From Hofstenia miamia (Eukaryota > Xenacoelomorpha > Acoela > Hofsteniidae): a stretch of 64,000 nt of DNA. The notes beneath the pieces are model-generated. The model worked only from the letters and a program-made list of their open reading frames with translations. It was not told where the DNA came from and did no database searches. Numbering within the stretch: position 1 is the stretch's first letter; every line of letters begins with the position of its first letter. The DNA lies in the NCBI GenBank assembly GCA_900660155.1, contig CABFPE010000039.1:26599-90598 (forward strand), read 5' to 3'. Shown one piece after another: positions 12,241-27,200 of this stretch. The translations under genes and the position numbers were made by a program.

Positions 12241-15200
12241 GTAAAGTGTTACTTCATGCTACACTTCTCTGCTTTGTTTACTTACTATCTACTAATTTTT
12301 CTAATGTCTTACTCACAAAGCGTTAGAGGCGCTTAACCAATTCTTATATTCAATATTTTTTTGCAAAATGCTCATTTTTCACACTGCGTGTTATTCTTTT
12401 AAAACGCTTTCTGCGGAAATGAATTTTTTAAATCGACTTCAATTTTGCCACAAGTTTTGGAACGAATTTCGCTAAATAGAGAATTCCCGGCGAAAAGTGT
12501 GCTGCTATGGTGTTTTTTAATTTTAGCATAAAGTTCTTTCGTTGGCGTATATCACAGGCGCAAAAGTAGTGTTTGAGCGTCCCAGACTCATGACTGTTAT
12601 AAGAAAGTAAAAAATTTCATTAGTGCAAAATCCACTTGTTGTAGCAGAGTGCATTTGTAGAGGATATACCAATTGTTAATCCCATACATTGTCTATTTTA
12701 AACAATGAGAAAAATTATTTTTTAATTCACAATAGGTGCTTTGATTGTTCAAAGCTTTAGAGAGGGGGCCTTCAACCCCCTAAAGTTAAATATTTCAGTG
12801 GGGCCTAAACTAAGATGGGACTAGATGGAACCTTAAGTGAATTATCTAGAACCGCAAAGTAGAATTATAGCATTGGACTACATGGTACCAATGGATCAGA
12901 ATATTTTATAGGAGTAGAAGAGACCGGAACCAATAAAATTCTAGTCCCACAGATCCCTATTTGATATACTTTTAAGACTAAAAACAAATGATTTTCCTTT
13001 AAACATTTTTTTAAATTTCAGCATTTAACAAATTTGTACATTTAAATTATATACATTAATTAATACTTACATGTACAATATGAAAAAATTATTAAGTTTT
13101 GTTGCTGTAAACATTAATTGTTTTAAAGTAATTCGTGATGTATTATCTTGCTATTTAAAATTATTAAAATTTGGTTAAATATCAACGTCTACAGAACTGC
13201 AAAAGTAAACGCTTAAAGTTTATTTTCGAGTCAAACTAAAGTTTCAAAAATATTTTTTTTCATGTATTTCACTAGTTAGAGTAGAGGATCAGGGATTTCT
13301 TAAATTTTTATTTTATATTTAAATATGTGAATTTTTGTATTCACCAATTGTTATCAGGGTTTTACATAAAAAGTTTTCCTAATCCCATTTCAACTATAAT
13401 TTCTGTTAAAATGTTAGTTTTTAAATTTTAAACTTAGGATACCTTTTCAAAGTTATGTGGTTTAGAAGGCAAATGATGGAAATCCTGTGGCTAAAAATAT
13501 CGATGCTGCCATTATTATGTAGACCTGACTTCAATAGCTACTCATTAGATTTCTAGTTCTCTTCCGACTCAATCTACCGATCATTACGTCACTGGCGTTA
13601 ATTTAGATTTTGAGGAATTCTTATTTTGTTCACCTCGTCAAACACATAAATTATAGATAAACTAAAAGAAGTATGTCAAAGGGAATATATTATTAGGCTT
13701 TCTATATTGTGAAATGATTCAACCAACAATTTCAAAATTGATTGCGCTCTTTTACTACATGCTCTTTAACTAACTCAATAGCTTTAGTTCAGAATTTAAC
13801 ATTCGTCCTGTTGAAAACATTAAATTTAGACGTCCTTTTGCAATCCACTTAGCAAAAATGGTTAAATTCGTATTTATTTTAATGGAGATTGCTCAAGTGT
13901 CTGTGTAGGCTTTTAAATAGCTAATATTTTTTTTTCCTAAGCAGAATTAATTTTTACATAAAAAATTCTAATTCTTATCAAGATAAGAAGTGAAGTTTAC
14001 AATTAAGTTGCAGATTTTCAAAACTTGGACTTTTAAAGTAGTATTAATTACTTTAAATTCGTTTCTTTCCTAACATGGAAATTGTCAATTGAATGAATTT
14101 CATTTCCCTCCATAGGGTTGAAGTACACCTCCTACATAAACCGTTTTTTCATTGTACTATAAATCTCCCTCCCTCTTTACTTTATTGTATACAGAAACTA
14201 TTGATCTACTCCTCTAGCTATCATGGGTATTTATTTTCAAAGAACTGATTTTTTGTTTTGTTAGTTATTCCAAATTTACCTATTGTTTAGTGAGTGTCTG
14301 TTATGTTTATGCACATTATCCAAGTATGGGGATTATCACTGGTACGACTTGGTTATGATTTATAAAAATATTTGCGGTTTTTGTTGTGCACCTGTTAAAA
14401 TTAAAACTTTTCACTCTGAAGATGTTGAACAATAAATTTTTAATTTACTAAGTGCTACACTATTGTAATACTCAACTCTTAATTATAATGTAGTTTATAA
14501 CTTCGTTATAAATCTCAACGTCATATTTGTCTCACACCTGCTGTCGTTGATATGATTTCGCACTTATCAGCGGATTGGCATTCAGTTCATTAAAATCAAG
14601 GACCGTATTTTCCAATTCGTTTTTTAATCCCATCTCACAGAATTCCGTGTTTGAAAGCAGGTGGTGCAATTAATGCTTTAAATAATTTTATGACTTCTTA
14701 TTTCACAATTCCACTTTTATTATCCAGATTTCATACTATCACCGGGTTACCATAGCCCCTTGTGGAATTTAAACCTTATTTATAACCGTGTGTCTCAATA
14801 AAAATAATTGTGTGTTTCATTTAGATTTACGAGCTTTTTGGCGTCTGCTTGTCAATTCCTCGGTTTTTGCACAATTATTTATTTCTTTATGCATATGTGT
14901 ACATTAACAAGGACCAGCTGTAATATGGCAGATTTCAAATCACAATGCAGTGGAATTTGTTTTGTTAAGGTTTTGGGGCAGCTACCCCTAAGATTATCGT
15001 CGCAAACATTAGTGCATGCATATAGCATGAGAAGTTTGAGCCTTATAGAAATTTTTTCCATTCAGAAATCCCCAATTTTTAAGTTATGTGGATTTTGACT
15101 ACACAGTGATAATTGTATCCATGTTGAGCATATTTATGCGAAGTTTGAGGCTTTTAGCCCCAACAGCAAATTATCTGTTGGTAACTTTAGGAATTTCCAC

Positions 15201-18200
15201 TGTGAAGTGCTACATGACCCACTATTCCCATGGGATTTACTTGTATCAATGCCCAGGAAATTAAAATTTCGACGCACTTGTTACCAATGGTACCATAATG
15301 GTACTGGGACCCTAAAAGAAGAACGCGGGACCTCGGATTCCAAAAAATTCTTCATAATTTTTTCAAAATTCCGTTTTCAAATGAAAGGTATCCCATGGGA
15401 TCACAGGTAAACATGGGATAAGAATATTTACTGGGATATGTCTTTTTATGGATGTGGGACCAATAATTTACACGAAATTTGGCCTTGAACCAATAATTTA
15501 TGGTTCATTCAGACCCTTTGTGCAGAACGGTCATCTTCAAAATTTGGCTATACACAGCGGTCAAATGAAGACCCAGTTTTATCCACAGTGGTCATAATAA
15601 CTATATATATAGTTTACTTTGTGCTATGTGATTCAATAGTTCAGGTGACATTAGAGCTTGTTTTTGTTTACAGATGACATCTAAAATTCAATAAGAAACG
15701 AGACAAAATACAAAAATACATGTTTGGAAAGAAAAAATTTAAAACGTTTTTTTTTATAAAACAAAGTATATCACATTTTGAATATCAGTCATTGTGTATA
15801 ATTCTCGGATTCATTAATGGAAGTGATTATTTAAAAATTTCACATCAATATATTCACTCCAATCACGGAATCAAACATTTTTTCGATGAAGCAAGTTCTT
15901 TGATTGATTAATGTCCAATTATTAATTTTTGCTGATAAAATGTAGAAAAAGTTAATCCAATTCACTGGAAACAAATGAGTTTATTAATTGTGTATGAAAC
16001 GATTTCCCTACGTGCGAAGATAAATGAATATTTTACATCGGCTACCATCTTTCTTAATTGTAAAGAAATAAATTCATTTGATTGTATTGTCCATCACCAC
16101 TCGTAGATATTTAACACAATTACTTGATTCATCTCAGCGCTGTCTAGACATATTCGGTGTTGTCCGATAAAAACTGAGATAAGGAAAATGTAACTGAGGC
16201 TACATAATGAGGATCAGGCATTATTTACACTTTCTGTGATTGCTTAAATCCAAGTTGATGTTTTGATAGAATCCGGTGTTCATTAATAAATCTATGTATT
16301 TTTTAGTTTAAATTTCTTTGTCAAAGTATTGAAGAGAGGTAGCTCTTTGGATGTATTTATTAACTTCTTGTTCAAGAAGCCAGTATCAAGAGAGTAAATG
16401 AGCTGAGCCTGTATTTTTTAAATTTTGTAGAAATCGTCGGCGCCAAGTAACATGCTAAAATGTGCTATTACAGTCAAATAGATAAAATACCAGTAATCCA
16501 TATGCCGCATATTGAGTCCAATATTTAACTCGAGAAAGTTGGGTGGGTTTAAAATGTTGCGATTAAAAAACGGCTGACCCAGTGCGGAAAAACATTGCTC
16601 ATTACAACTTTGTATCATGAATATCAGAAAGTTGCTTTGCTTGTCAATGATATAGAAAAGAATTCAAATGTAAAGATGATGTTCGAGCAACAATGTGAAA
16701 ATATATTTTAGTTATCCAATACAACCGATGATTTCATACTTTTTTATATCACAATATAAAATTAAGTAAAACTTAAATTCCGGATATACTATGATTTAAC
16801 TTTTTATTAGAAGTGTTTTTCATTGAGATGTTTGCAATATTTTGTTTTTTTCTAATACATTTTAAATTTGACTAAATTTTAGACCAGGAGATTTATTTAA
16901 CCTCTTCAGTGCCAGCACATTTTTGGAAATTGGATGATTTAGCTGGTGTTATACTTCCAAAAATAGTATATCTTTGAAATTGAGGAAATCAACAACAGAT
17001 GTTTCAAAGGAGAGAAATAAACTTTGTTTTAAAAATCAAATCCTATTTTAACATTAAAATGCACAAATTTACACATTTTAATTGGTACAAAATTATGTAC
17101 CTCAGCACTGAAGAAGCAAAACAGCATATAGCCAAATTTCCGAGTTTTTTTTAAGTATGCTTGCAAATCTTTGATTTTATAGACTAGTGTGTATTATCGT
17201 TGTTTTATATTCACTGCTGTTCACCAACTAGTTTACATATCCTCATAAAAAATGGGCAATGTAAGATTATATTTTCCTGTTCAAGGTTTTAGAATCAAGT
17301 TTGAGTTACTCGTTTCGAGTGCGAATTTTTATGTTTCGTGTTCGAGCATTTTAAAGAAATTCCGGGTTATATCAAGTTTTTTCAAATATTAAAATTCCGA
17401 GTCTTAAAGGTAAAATAAATTTATTTTCAAATGAATTTTCGATTGATTTCAAGTATTAATGATGTCTCTTTCGAGTTGTTCGATCGAGTTTTGTGAATTT
17501 ATTCGAGTTGAAGTTTTTAAAATTCCGAGTATTTGAAGACCCTGGCTTTCTACCACTTTGTAATCTTGAATTAAGTAGGATTTTGTTTGATTGGTCCTAA
17601 TGCGGTGATGTGTGCATTGGGAAACAACATAGTTTGACGCCATCTTGTTTTTTTGACGTCATGTAAATATATTTGTTCCGTTGTGAGTGTACTTTTTGAT
17701 TTTGTACCCAGAATTATGTATTTTAAATGATTTTTCAATGCCTTTCATTAAAATCAAAAATGTTTATAGTGTATGCTTATGCGCACTGTAAAAATCTAAT
17801 TAAGAACATTTTGCTATCAAAGGCCATTTAGCTGTATGTACTAATATGTTTTGTTCCCAATTTCCATTTGTTAGTTTCCTTAATTAATAGTTCATTTCGC
17901 TTTTAATCGATATTCGCGTTGCAATGCAGTACTTTTAAAACATTGGGAGAGTGACAAACTAGTTCATCTTCTAAAAAATATTTTAAGTAGAATTTGTGTC
18001 TTTATGAATATAAGTGCATCCTCTTTTTTCATTCGAATACACTATTGTTATTCTAATTTAATTCAATTTGTTTACTTGCAAGCATTTTAATTCATGATAC
18101 GATATAGGTCATGTGTCATGAATTCTCTATTTTCAAATCCTTTGAATATTCCACCAATAATGCTCGGCGGTTTCCAAAAAAACAGTTTTTTCGGTTTTTT

Positions 18201-21200
18201 AGCGAACTACTATGGGTATTGGTTGAGCGTTATTCAAGAAAAAAGTACCTTTTAAGGTAAACTTTCAAAACAATTATTTAAGTTGTTAATCAAGTTTTTT
18301 TTCTGTATTCTTCTAAGCCCCATATATGTATGAGATCAGATGCGGATTTAGGGGGGCTTGCGTCTGGGCCCCCTTTGCGCCAAATCGACTCATTCTCGTA
18401 CGATCTGATCGATATATTGGTGAATAGTCTTTTTGTTTGACATAGAGTGCAAAAAGTAGTATTTCATGTTATTCTTATTACCCCCGTCTGTCTTTTTTGT
18501 TTATTTGTCATATATGCATTTGTGAGCACGGCATTATGCTAAGAGGGTGAAAAAACTACCTAGGCCTATATGTCTCGGATAAGAATTGGGCCCTCGCCTT
18601 TTAGAATAGGATGGGTCATTCAAATGTATAATCATGCATCTATAAATTGTTTTGTTTTCATATAATATTGAAATAAACCAGTAAATAATTTCCCCGATTT
18701 TGTGTAGGTGTTGTGCACTAAGTATTTTAGACTTGTAAATATGATGATCATCACTAGCTCTTTTACTTTTCAGACATGCACCAGTTCGTGAATTTGCTTC
18801 AATTCTAATTACAATCTCTTTTCAAGCTTATAGAAATCTTATTTATTACGATTGACATATGTTGATTAAATTGCATTTGACCGAACTGCTCACCACGCTA
18901 ATTAAGATTACATTAACGGCGAATTGTTATTATCATTTCGCCTTTGTTCCCTTTCCCCACTATCACATGACTGGAGTATAAATGCTCGCACAAATTATTT
19001 ATGCGTTTTGCATCTATTTTAGTATTTTTCAAATTATTCTTTTGAGAACTTTACACCTAACTGGTTTGTTAATAAACAATATTTATATTGCATTCTTTCT
19101 CTTTCATCAATATAAGTCGAACTGTTTGCTTTGTCTTTGAAATTTTTGGTTTTAAATTTATTCAACTATTATTTGCATTTTAATGTCATATTTCCAATTA
19201 CATTTCATCTATTTCCTGTTGTTTTTTATTTGTTTTAGTTTCATTTATTGCAATTAAAATCTGTAATTTAATTGCAAAATATTATCTTCTGCAATATACT
19301 TCTGTACTTGAATATCTCTAGTTGATTTTGGTCGTGTAAACAAACTTTTGCTATCAATTTTATACCATTCTTTTATTTCTCATCCTGCTTTATTTTTTCA
19401 TGTTTTTAATTTAAACAGGCGACTATATAATATTTATTGATTACCTTATTTGATTGCAAAATCAGAAATTCAATTAGAAAACTTTTCGCTTTAGCAATTT
19501 TGTAATTGCATCACGCCTATAGGTGTATATTAGCATGTGATTTTTTGTGTTGATTTTCTTTCATTTTGCTCCATTTGTTGGTACCATCGTCTTCTTGGAA
19601 AGCAAAAGAATTCAAAGGATTTCAATTTCAACATGCTTGCTATGTTACATCTAATTCGATATTTTTTATTTTTTGCTGAAAATTTAAATATTGTCAGAAA
19701 TTCGTGGAATCAAATCATTCGATAACATTTTTAATTAATATATCTGTTTATTAAAAATATTTTTATGTAGATTTTCAATGCATTGTGAAAGATTTACGTA
19801 TTTGTTGTTGAAAGAACCTCTCTCATCATTTGTAGCTAATGTCATTAGTCGTCTAATTACCACAGTTGGCATACGAGTTGAGCCGGGTTGACCCGGACCG
19901 GATATGGACTTAGTTTGCACCTGGCCTCAAGAAATGGATTTTTATGATAAATTTTACCGTTGTTTCAATTGTGCATGTTGTGGATCATTCTACATTCTTT
20001 TTGTATTCCCCAGTACCTCAGTTTCTTTAAGAAAATTACGAATCCAGTCCAAATCTAAGTATCATTCCAACTTATTCTAAGTATACATCTTTCATTGTAG
20101 TCAATATGACATGTTTATTTTTGAGTTTAGGAATATGTGATCTGATTTGGCACTAATGAAGTATTTAACAAAATCTCTAATTGATTTTTAGATTTTAATA
20201 ATAATTTATTGCACTTTTAACAAAATCAAGCGACACAAATTTTTGATTAAGTTTAGTTCAACTTGGCGCATGTTTTGTACTAAGCAAATGAAATATTTTT
20301 TAAAATATAGTTTTCTAGTTAAATAATATATAGACACTAATGATTGGCGCGTTTAGGGGGGGGCAGGGGCGACCGCCCCCTCTTTTGGGGCCAGCTGCAA
20401 ACACTTAAGAAAAATGTTCTTTTCTTCAAAATTGAAAATTTTTCACTTTAATTCAAGATTCTATCAATCGATTTCCTGCTAAAAACAGACGATTGCATTT
20501 TGTGTAAGCATATTTTTGTTCAAAAAACTTTTTTACCATTTTTTTCTTTAAAAATGGATCTCAGCCCCACCGTTTTAAAAATCCTCTGACACTAATTCAC
20601 ATTAAAAGCTATGAAAATATTATTATATTGCATTCAATTTCGTGCAAGACATATCTTATTTTAAAATATATAAATTCTATTTTCATCGCTTGGAAGTTTA
20701 TTTTTCCGTAAGCAAATTTTCCTTTTTTCTTCTAAACTATAAAATGTTGTGTGATCCTTTACCGAGCATAATTAAACTTTTGCTGCGGCACAATCTCCTT
20801 GGCTGGCTATTGTTTAACAGCGGTGGACATCGCGTTTATTAAATGTCAATGACAAAGAAACATCTATTAAAGCTGCCAAAGACAGTTTGCGTCACAAATG
20901 TATACTAGTTATACTTTCATCTTGCTTTTGATTTCAAACTATTTTATGATTTAGTCCAGTATTACGTTCTCAAAGCGTTTGATCCTCTGCCTTGTCATCG
21001 ATTATAATTAACATCTTTATTTCATCAATCATGATTTTGCCAGACTTTTATGGGATAGAAGACATTTCGTCACACAAAGTTAACCCAGCTGGCCAAAGTT
21101 TCTATCAGTTTTTCGTGTAATATGCAAAAGTTTATAAAATATATACAAAAGACATGCAGGTGTTTCTACTGAATATCGAAGACAGAAATCTAATTCAATT

Positions 21201-24200
21201 TGAAAAAAGTAGGCTCCTGCAAGTCCACAAACTTATCTTCAAATCCTAATGGTTGAAAGTCTATTTTTTGAATCCGAATCTTACTATATTGAGTCTAATA
21301 AGAACAAAAATTCAAAATTGACACACATCCTGATAAATATTTACTCACAAGTCACGTGCTTGATTTTAATTGGCGCAGGGCGAATGCTGCAACCTATTCA
21401 CGATCAAATCTGAGAATACATTGGACATGCAATCTTTCTTTTGTTATAAGAATTGCAAGGCTTAAAATGCTTAAAACTTAAGAATAGATCTGAGGCTTAG
21501 GATATCAATTCAGAGATTTCTGACAATCTAATATACTGAAATGTCGCTAAATTTTCGGTTCTTGTGTTTTTATACTACCAATAATATTTTTTTTCTGTTT
21601 TCACCCATTCCATCGTTTAAAGCTAATTCGAATGTTCAAAACAATGAATTGCTTGAATTGCATGGATAATGCGTAATTAGCCCAGGATATTGTTTAAACA
21701 TCAAGATAAAACGAGTATATTTAAATTCAAATAATGATACCTCCGGTTCCCTATTATAAATGCTATTTGACCTGCAGAAATTTAAGAACCATGTAAGAAT
21801 AATTTAGGGTTGTATTGACTGAATCGCTAAGAATCATTAAGGCTTGCCTCGATTTATGTAATTCTTTTGAAAAAGATAGAGTGTATCTGAATGATCGTAA
21901 ACAAAGAAATGCATTTAAAAAAGGTATCGTTAAAATTTGAATCTACCGTTCGATCCGAATCCTAAGACTCGCAGGAGCCTAATTTTCTGGGTAATCAAAC
22001 TGAAAAAGCGATAGATATTTACTTTAAATATCATATTTGTCGTGAGAAGTGCCACGTCACAAATAAATAACGTATGGCACATGGATTAGTTTCGTTAGAA
22101 ATGATTTAACCTAAAACAACCTAGGAATTGTTGAAATTTAATGAATTTTGAAAAAAAAATTTTAATATTTATAACACAAGATAGAGCAGTATCTCCTCAT
22201 TCATATTTTCGTTCTTAAATCCCGAGCTCTGATTTTGCGCAGGGCACGTCTCAATGCGTTTGGGAGGTCTATCTACACGAAAAGAAACTGAAAGTCCGTT
22301 GTTGATCCCATGAGCCTTAAAACTTGTATGCATGGAGAGAAGTGAAAATTTTTTTAAAATTTTCAATGAAAAAACTTTTCAAGTAATTAGGTACATTAAT
22401 ACACTTTAGTACAATTTTTCAACACTACATTCAAGCACGTTCATCAAAAGATGTATCCATGCCTCATGATATATCAAATTTCCTAATGGGGACTTGGAAA
22501 AAGTTATTTTGTAAATGTAGAAAACAGTTTGTCCATTCAAAAGGACACCAGGCTGTTTAAGTTTAATGGATGGGATACGCGGGTGGAAAATCGTGTTTCA
22601 TGAAAAATCCAAATGTTACATTGTAAAGCGGGTTAATTACCCAACGATATGTTTAAAAGAACGATTGTTTTTTAAATGTTTTTTTCTACCCTAATACATC
22701 AATCAAACAGTAACGCAGCAAATGTTAGCTTATTAACCAAAAAGCATTTGAGATTTTCTTGAGCACGATGGTTTTACACTTACAATGAGGTGAGCAACAA
22801 GCTAAATATTCTGACCGTTGTTTGTTGGAACAATGTTTTCAGTAAAAAATTAGTTTTAGTTTCCTAAACTGTGTAGTCTTCTTAATTATTTTCAAAGAAA
22901 AAAAATTCGAATAATTTTTTGTTGCATTCTAGAAACAACTAATAAATAAAAATATTTAATCACGATTTTATGCAGTTTAATTTTTAATAGCTACTAATTT
23001 AAATTCATTTTTCACAGTTTATAATTGTTCAAAGCAGTTAGTTTGGGTGTTCTAAATATTAAGTCTGAAATTTTAGATATTCCGTTAGGTAAGATGTGGG
23101 GAAATGTAAGGTTTCTTCAAATCCTTTGTCCGACTTTTCCTGGACATGACGACGCTATCAAATATTATCTTGTTGATTGGAGTAACACTAAATTTCAGTA
23201 ATATTGATTATCTTGAAAAGCGCTTTTGTAATTTAAGTACTCTGATATGCTAATCAAGTGTTTTAAAAATTTTTCACCAATTTTTTTAATGAAGACCATC
23301 ATTCAGATTCGTCCTAGTTATTTGTTTAGTTAACCAAAAACACCTTTCAATATAAAAAGTTAAATCTAGTATTTACTCAATCACAATGGCAGTAACAGTA
23401 GATTAAATTTTATAGGATGCGCGATAAAATGTTCAATCACTATTAAAATAAGATTTAATATCTGTAGCTGTAATGTGACATCCACTTAAACAGAATTTAT
23501 AACTAATTTCAATTATCAAATCGATTGTACCAATTTGATGCACATTTCTTTCATTGTACAAGCTTTTTGAAGCTTACTGTACATAAACGGTTTGGGTATT
23601 TAAAACCAGGAAGTAGACTAGTCGGATCAATTTTTATGAACCTGTTTGCAACCTTGTTCATTGGTTGATATATTTTTGTAACATAGTTTCATTAAAGATT
23701 TCTATGATTCTATCAATTATACTACTCTCCTTCACACATTGTTAATTGAATTTTTCAAAAAATCAGATTGACTCTTCCTTTTAGGCTATGTATGTATTGA
23801 AATTGTTCTATTTCGTTTGAATTTACGTTAATCTCGTTTAGAAATTCAGGAACCTCATTCTGTTATGGTGCTGTTGCAAAATGATTTGGTGGTCATTGAC
23901 TTACTCAGTGAAGGATATCCTTGTTTTGAAAACCCATATCCACTAGATTTGCATGAGTCTCCCGTCACATGTATTAAATACTTGACGAGCTGCTCACTTG
24001 ATCTAATCCCTGCGCTTTACACAGCTGGAGCAAAAAGCAGACGACACAATTATAGCAAAAATGTAAGATTTGTGTGTTGTTTTTGTAGTCTGTGTAGTTT
24101 ATTTTACACCTATTTATACCATGTGTGGAAAAGTTTTATAAAATTTTCGACCCAAATCAAATTGCATTTTATGCTTTTTAATTTAATGAGCACATGATAA

Positions 24201-27200
24201 ATAGTAGATTTTCTTATGACAGGAAAATCAGTCTAAAATCAGAATCAGTAAGTCATCACTTGGGAAGGGACTGTTCAATAGTAACTAGGTGTAACGCCAT
24301 CTTAGATGATGTCATTACTTAACCGTGTATTGCATTGCCGTAGGCTATATTGTGTATTCTACGTGTTGGTGTACTATATGCTTAGACAAGGTATGTAAGA
24401 ATATAGTTCAAAAAATTTTTGCAATTTTTTTTCTGTGAAAATGGATGTCAGCCCCCCTTCCGTTTTAAAAATCCTAATCGTGCCTCTGTTCCACATTATA
24501 TCTTTGCTTGTTGCTTCTTTGCCTAACTAGGAGAAATCATCTAAAATTTGTGTTATAACTAGGGCGAACAAAATTCAAAATTGAAATAAAGGTCAATTTT
24601 GTTTAAAATAGTTAGAAATTTAATTGTTTCAATGCTTGTGCATACATATTTTCAAAATTTTAAGGTCAAAATAAAGCTTAAATTTTACATTTGGAATTAG
24701 GTAAAAAAAATTGAAATTTTCTTTGAGGTCAAATTTTTTGGAAAAGACAATGTATTTTCATAAAAAAACTCTTTAAAACCATGTAATAAAAAGCTAAACA
24801 ACATTTTTAATTGCAGACTATCTGAGAAAATTTATGCATTTTGTGCTTAAGTTGTAAACAAAATTTTAAAGTGGAAGAAGTCTCTACTTATAAATCTATA
24901 ACGTCATTTCCAATTCGTTTAGCTTTTAAAAATATAAATTTCTTGGTTACAAAAACATCGGAAAATATCACTGCCCAATTTTTAACTAATTAAATAGAGG
25001 TAAGTTAGAGCAGACATTTAATTACTATTTTAATATTTTGGCAATGTTTATAAAAATGTCATTATTAAGGTTGTCAGTGTTGAGAGAGCAAAAACTGCTC
25101 TCAATGGGCAATAATGCAAAAGTTAGTGCAAGCCACAAATTACTATGAATTGAATTAAACTTGTAAAATGCTTTGAGTTTGAATCAACCTTAATTTAGGA
25201 TGCTTTACCGGAAATTGAAAACTATAGATTACTTGACTTAATGAATAATCAGTTCATTAAATCTTATAGAACATGGATTGCTGAAAATAGCATGTGTTCT
25301 CCTGCTGTCATGGAAATGTTCTTCTCAATGTTAAAAAGCATGCTTAAGACAATAAATTAATGGGCAGTTCTGTATTGGCGCTTCTTACTACCTAGTTGAT
25401 TATGTTTAGTATAAAACACACGAATTTTAGAAAAGCTTAAAAATCTTTAGGTCAATTTTTTAAGTAAAAAATGTCAAAATTTTGGGTCAAAATTTCAAAG
25501 TTTTCGGTCAAAAAAATCGCCCTAGTTATAACCAGTTTAATTCAGAATTTATTTTTTATAAAAAATTAACACTCCGGTTTAATAACACAGTAAATTTTTC
25601 AGTATACGATCAGGCTAATCAGAATAGCCAAAACTCTCCCCACCCTACTCGACGCCATATTTTTCCCAGCCTTGATTTATGTTTCTATTAGATTTTGTAT
25701 CAGCATTTCATCAATGAGTGGTTTTTAGGACTACTATAAATATTCGTCTATTTTATTTTCATTTATTAAATATTTTATTTATAATTTTTATAATAAATTG
25801 GACATTTTTTCAAATGTGTAATTGATTGCCTTAAGGTCATTTCAGCCTGATTCTGATGGAAAATTCAAGTACAGTCTTATAATTTTTTTGGCCTTGATTC
25901 TATTTTAAATTTCTTGTTTCAAATTATAATAATTAAATCGATTAAATAATATTTAACTTCTTTAATTTCGCTTTGTAAAATTCTATAGGAATAGTGTGCA
26001 ATCAGACTTTCAGAAAAATGAAAGGTGATATAATTGGTATTTGTGGAATGTTAGAAAGCCTACTTGGGTTAAATTTGAATACATGTTTGTAATAATTTTC
26101 AAATGCTGTGGTGAAGATTTGGTGTCTTGAGCATGATTTTAAATAAATGGTAATGTTTATCCTGGTAATTATTTTTTTGATAAGATTTTTCATTTTAGGA
26201 CAATCTACATAGTTGATTTATACGTGAAAGTTACCGCTTTTTGACTTTTTTGGTATTTTTATTGCATTATTAGTATATTTTTTTCCAATATTTTGAAGAG
26301 AAATTTAAGTTACTGTTTTTTTTTATTTGACAAACTTTTAATTTAAGCAGTTACAATTTCTTTTATTTATATATAGTTGTTTTTGAGAAGAATATTTCGG
26401 CACATAAAGGAGACTTTACAAAACGGTCTTCTGCCATTCAGATTCACATAAATTTATTTCGGAAATTAGATAATTTATTTCAAGTATTTGAATTATAAAC
26501 AGTTCCAAGCCTAAATAGTTTTTTGTTTAACAAATGATACATTTTTTGGCCAAATAAAAAGTTTTTATTGGGCAAAGCTTTTTTTGCTACTTTGCAATAC
26601 CAATGTGTCTAGAATTAATCGTATTAAGATTGCTATTGTAGATTGTAAATACCCTTGGAAGCCTATTTAATAATTTTTGTTTCTTATGCAAGTTGTATAA
26701 AATGTTTGTTTCTTTTGTAGTCATTACTACAATATTTCCAACAAATTTATTAGTGAATCGGAATTTTTACTCATGTATTTTAGAAATGGCCTGTTTGTGG
26801 AGGTGATTGGAAACTGGGTCGAGCGGATGAACAGGAAACCATCGTCACTGGCCATGCGGATGGCTCTCTCAAATTTTGGGATGCAACCGCTGGTAATGAT
26901 TTGTAGTAGAATTTCTTTTGTTACCAAGTCTTCGTAATTTGAAGATTTTCCGCTTCACGTGATTTAAATTATTTGAAGGGCAATTTACATATCAATTTTA
27001 CACTTTTCTGCAGACGAAAAGGTTTCGGCATTTAAAATAATGTCACGCCACTATGTTATCTGACTCAATCTAGTAATGCATATCTTGTTCATGATATAAT
27101 TTTAAACTTCCTATAGCTGTGCTAGCGTGCGTTTGTATGACTGTTAAAAAAAGTGCTATTCATTTCATTTCTAAAATGAGGCGGCATTTTATTCTTTGAG

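Noticed and set aside
14808-15410. Open frames of 60 to 96 codons on both strands
   Set aside because: No homology or splice context; consistent with chance frames in intron DNA.
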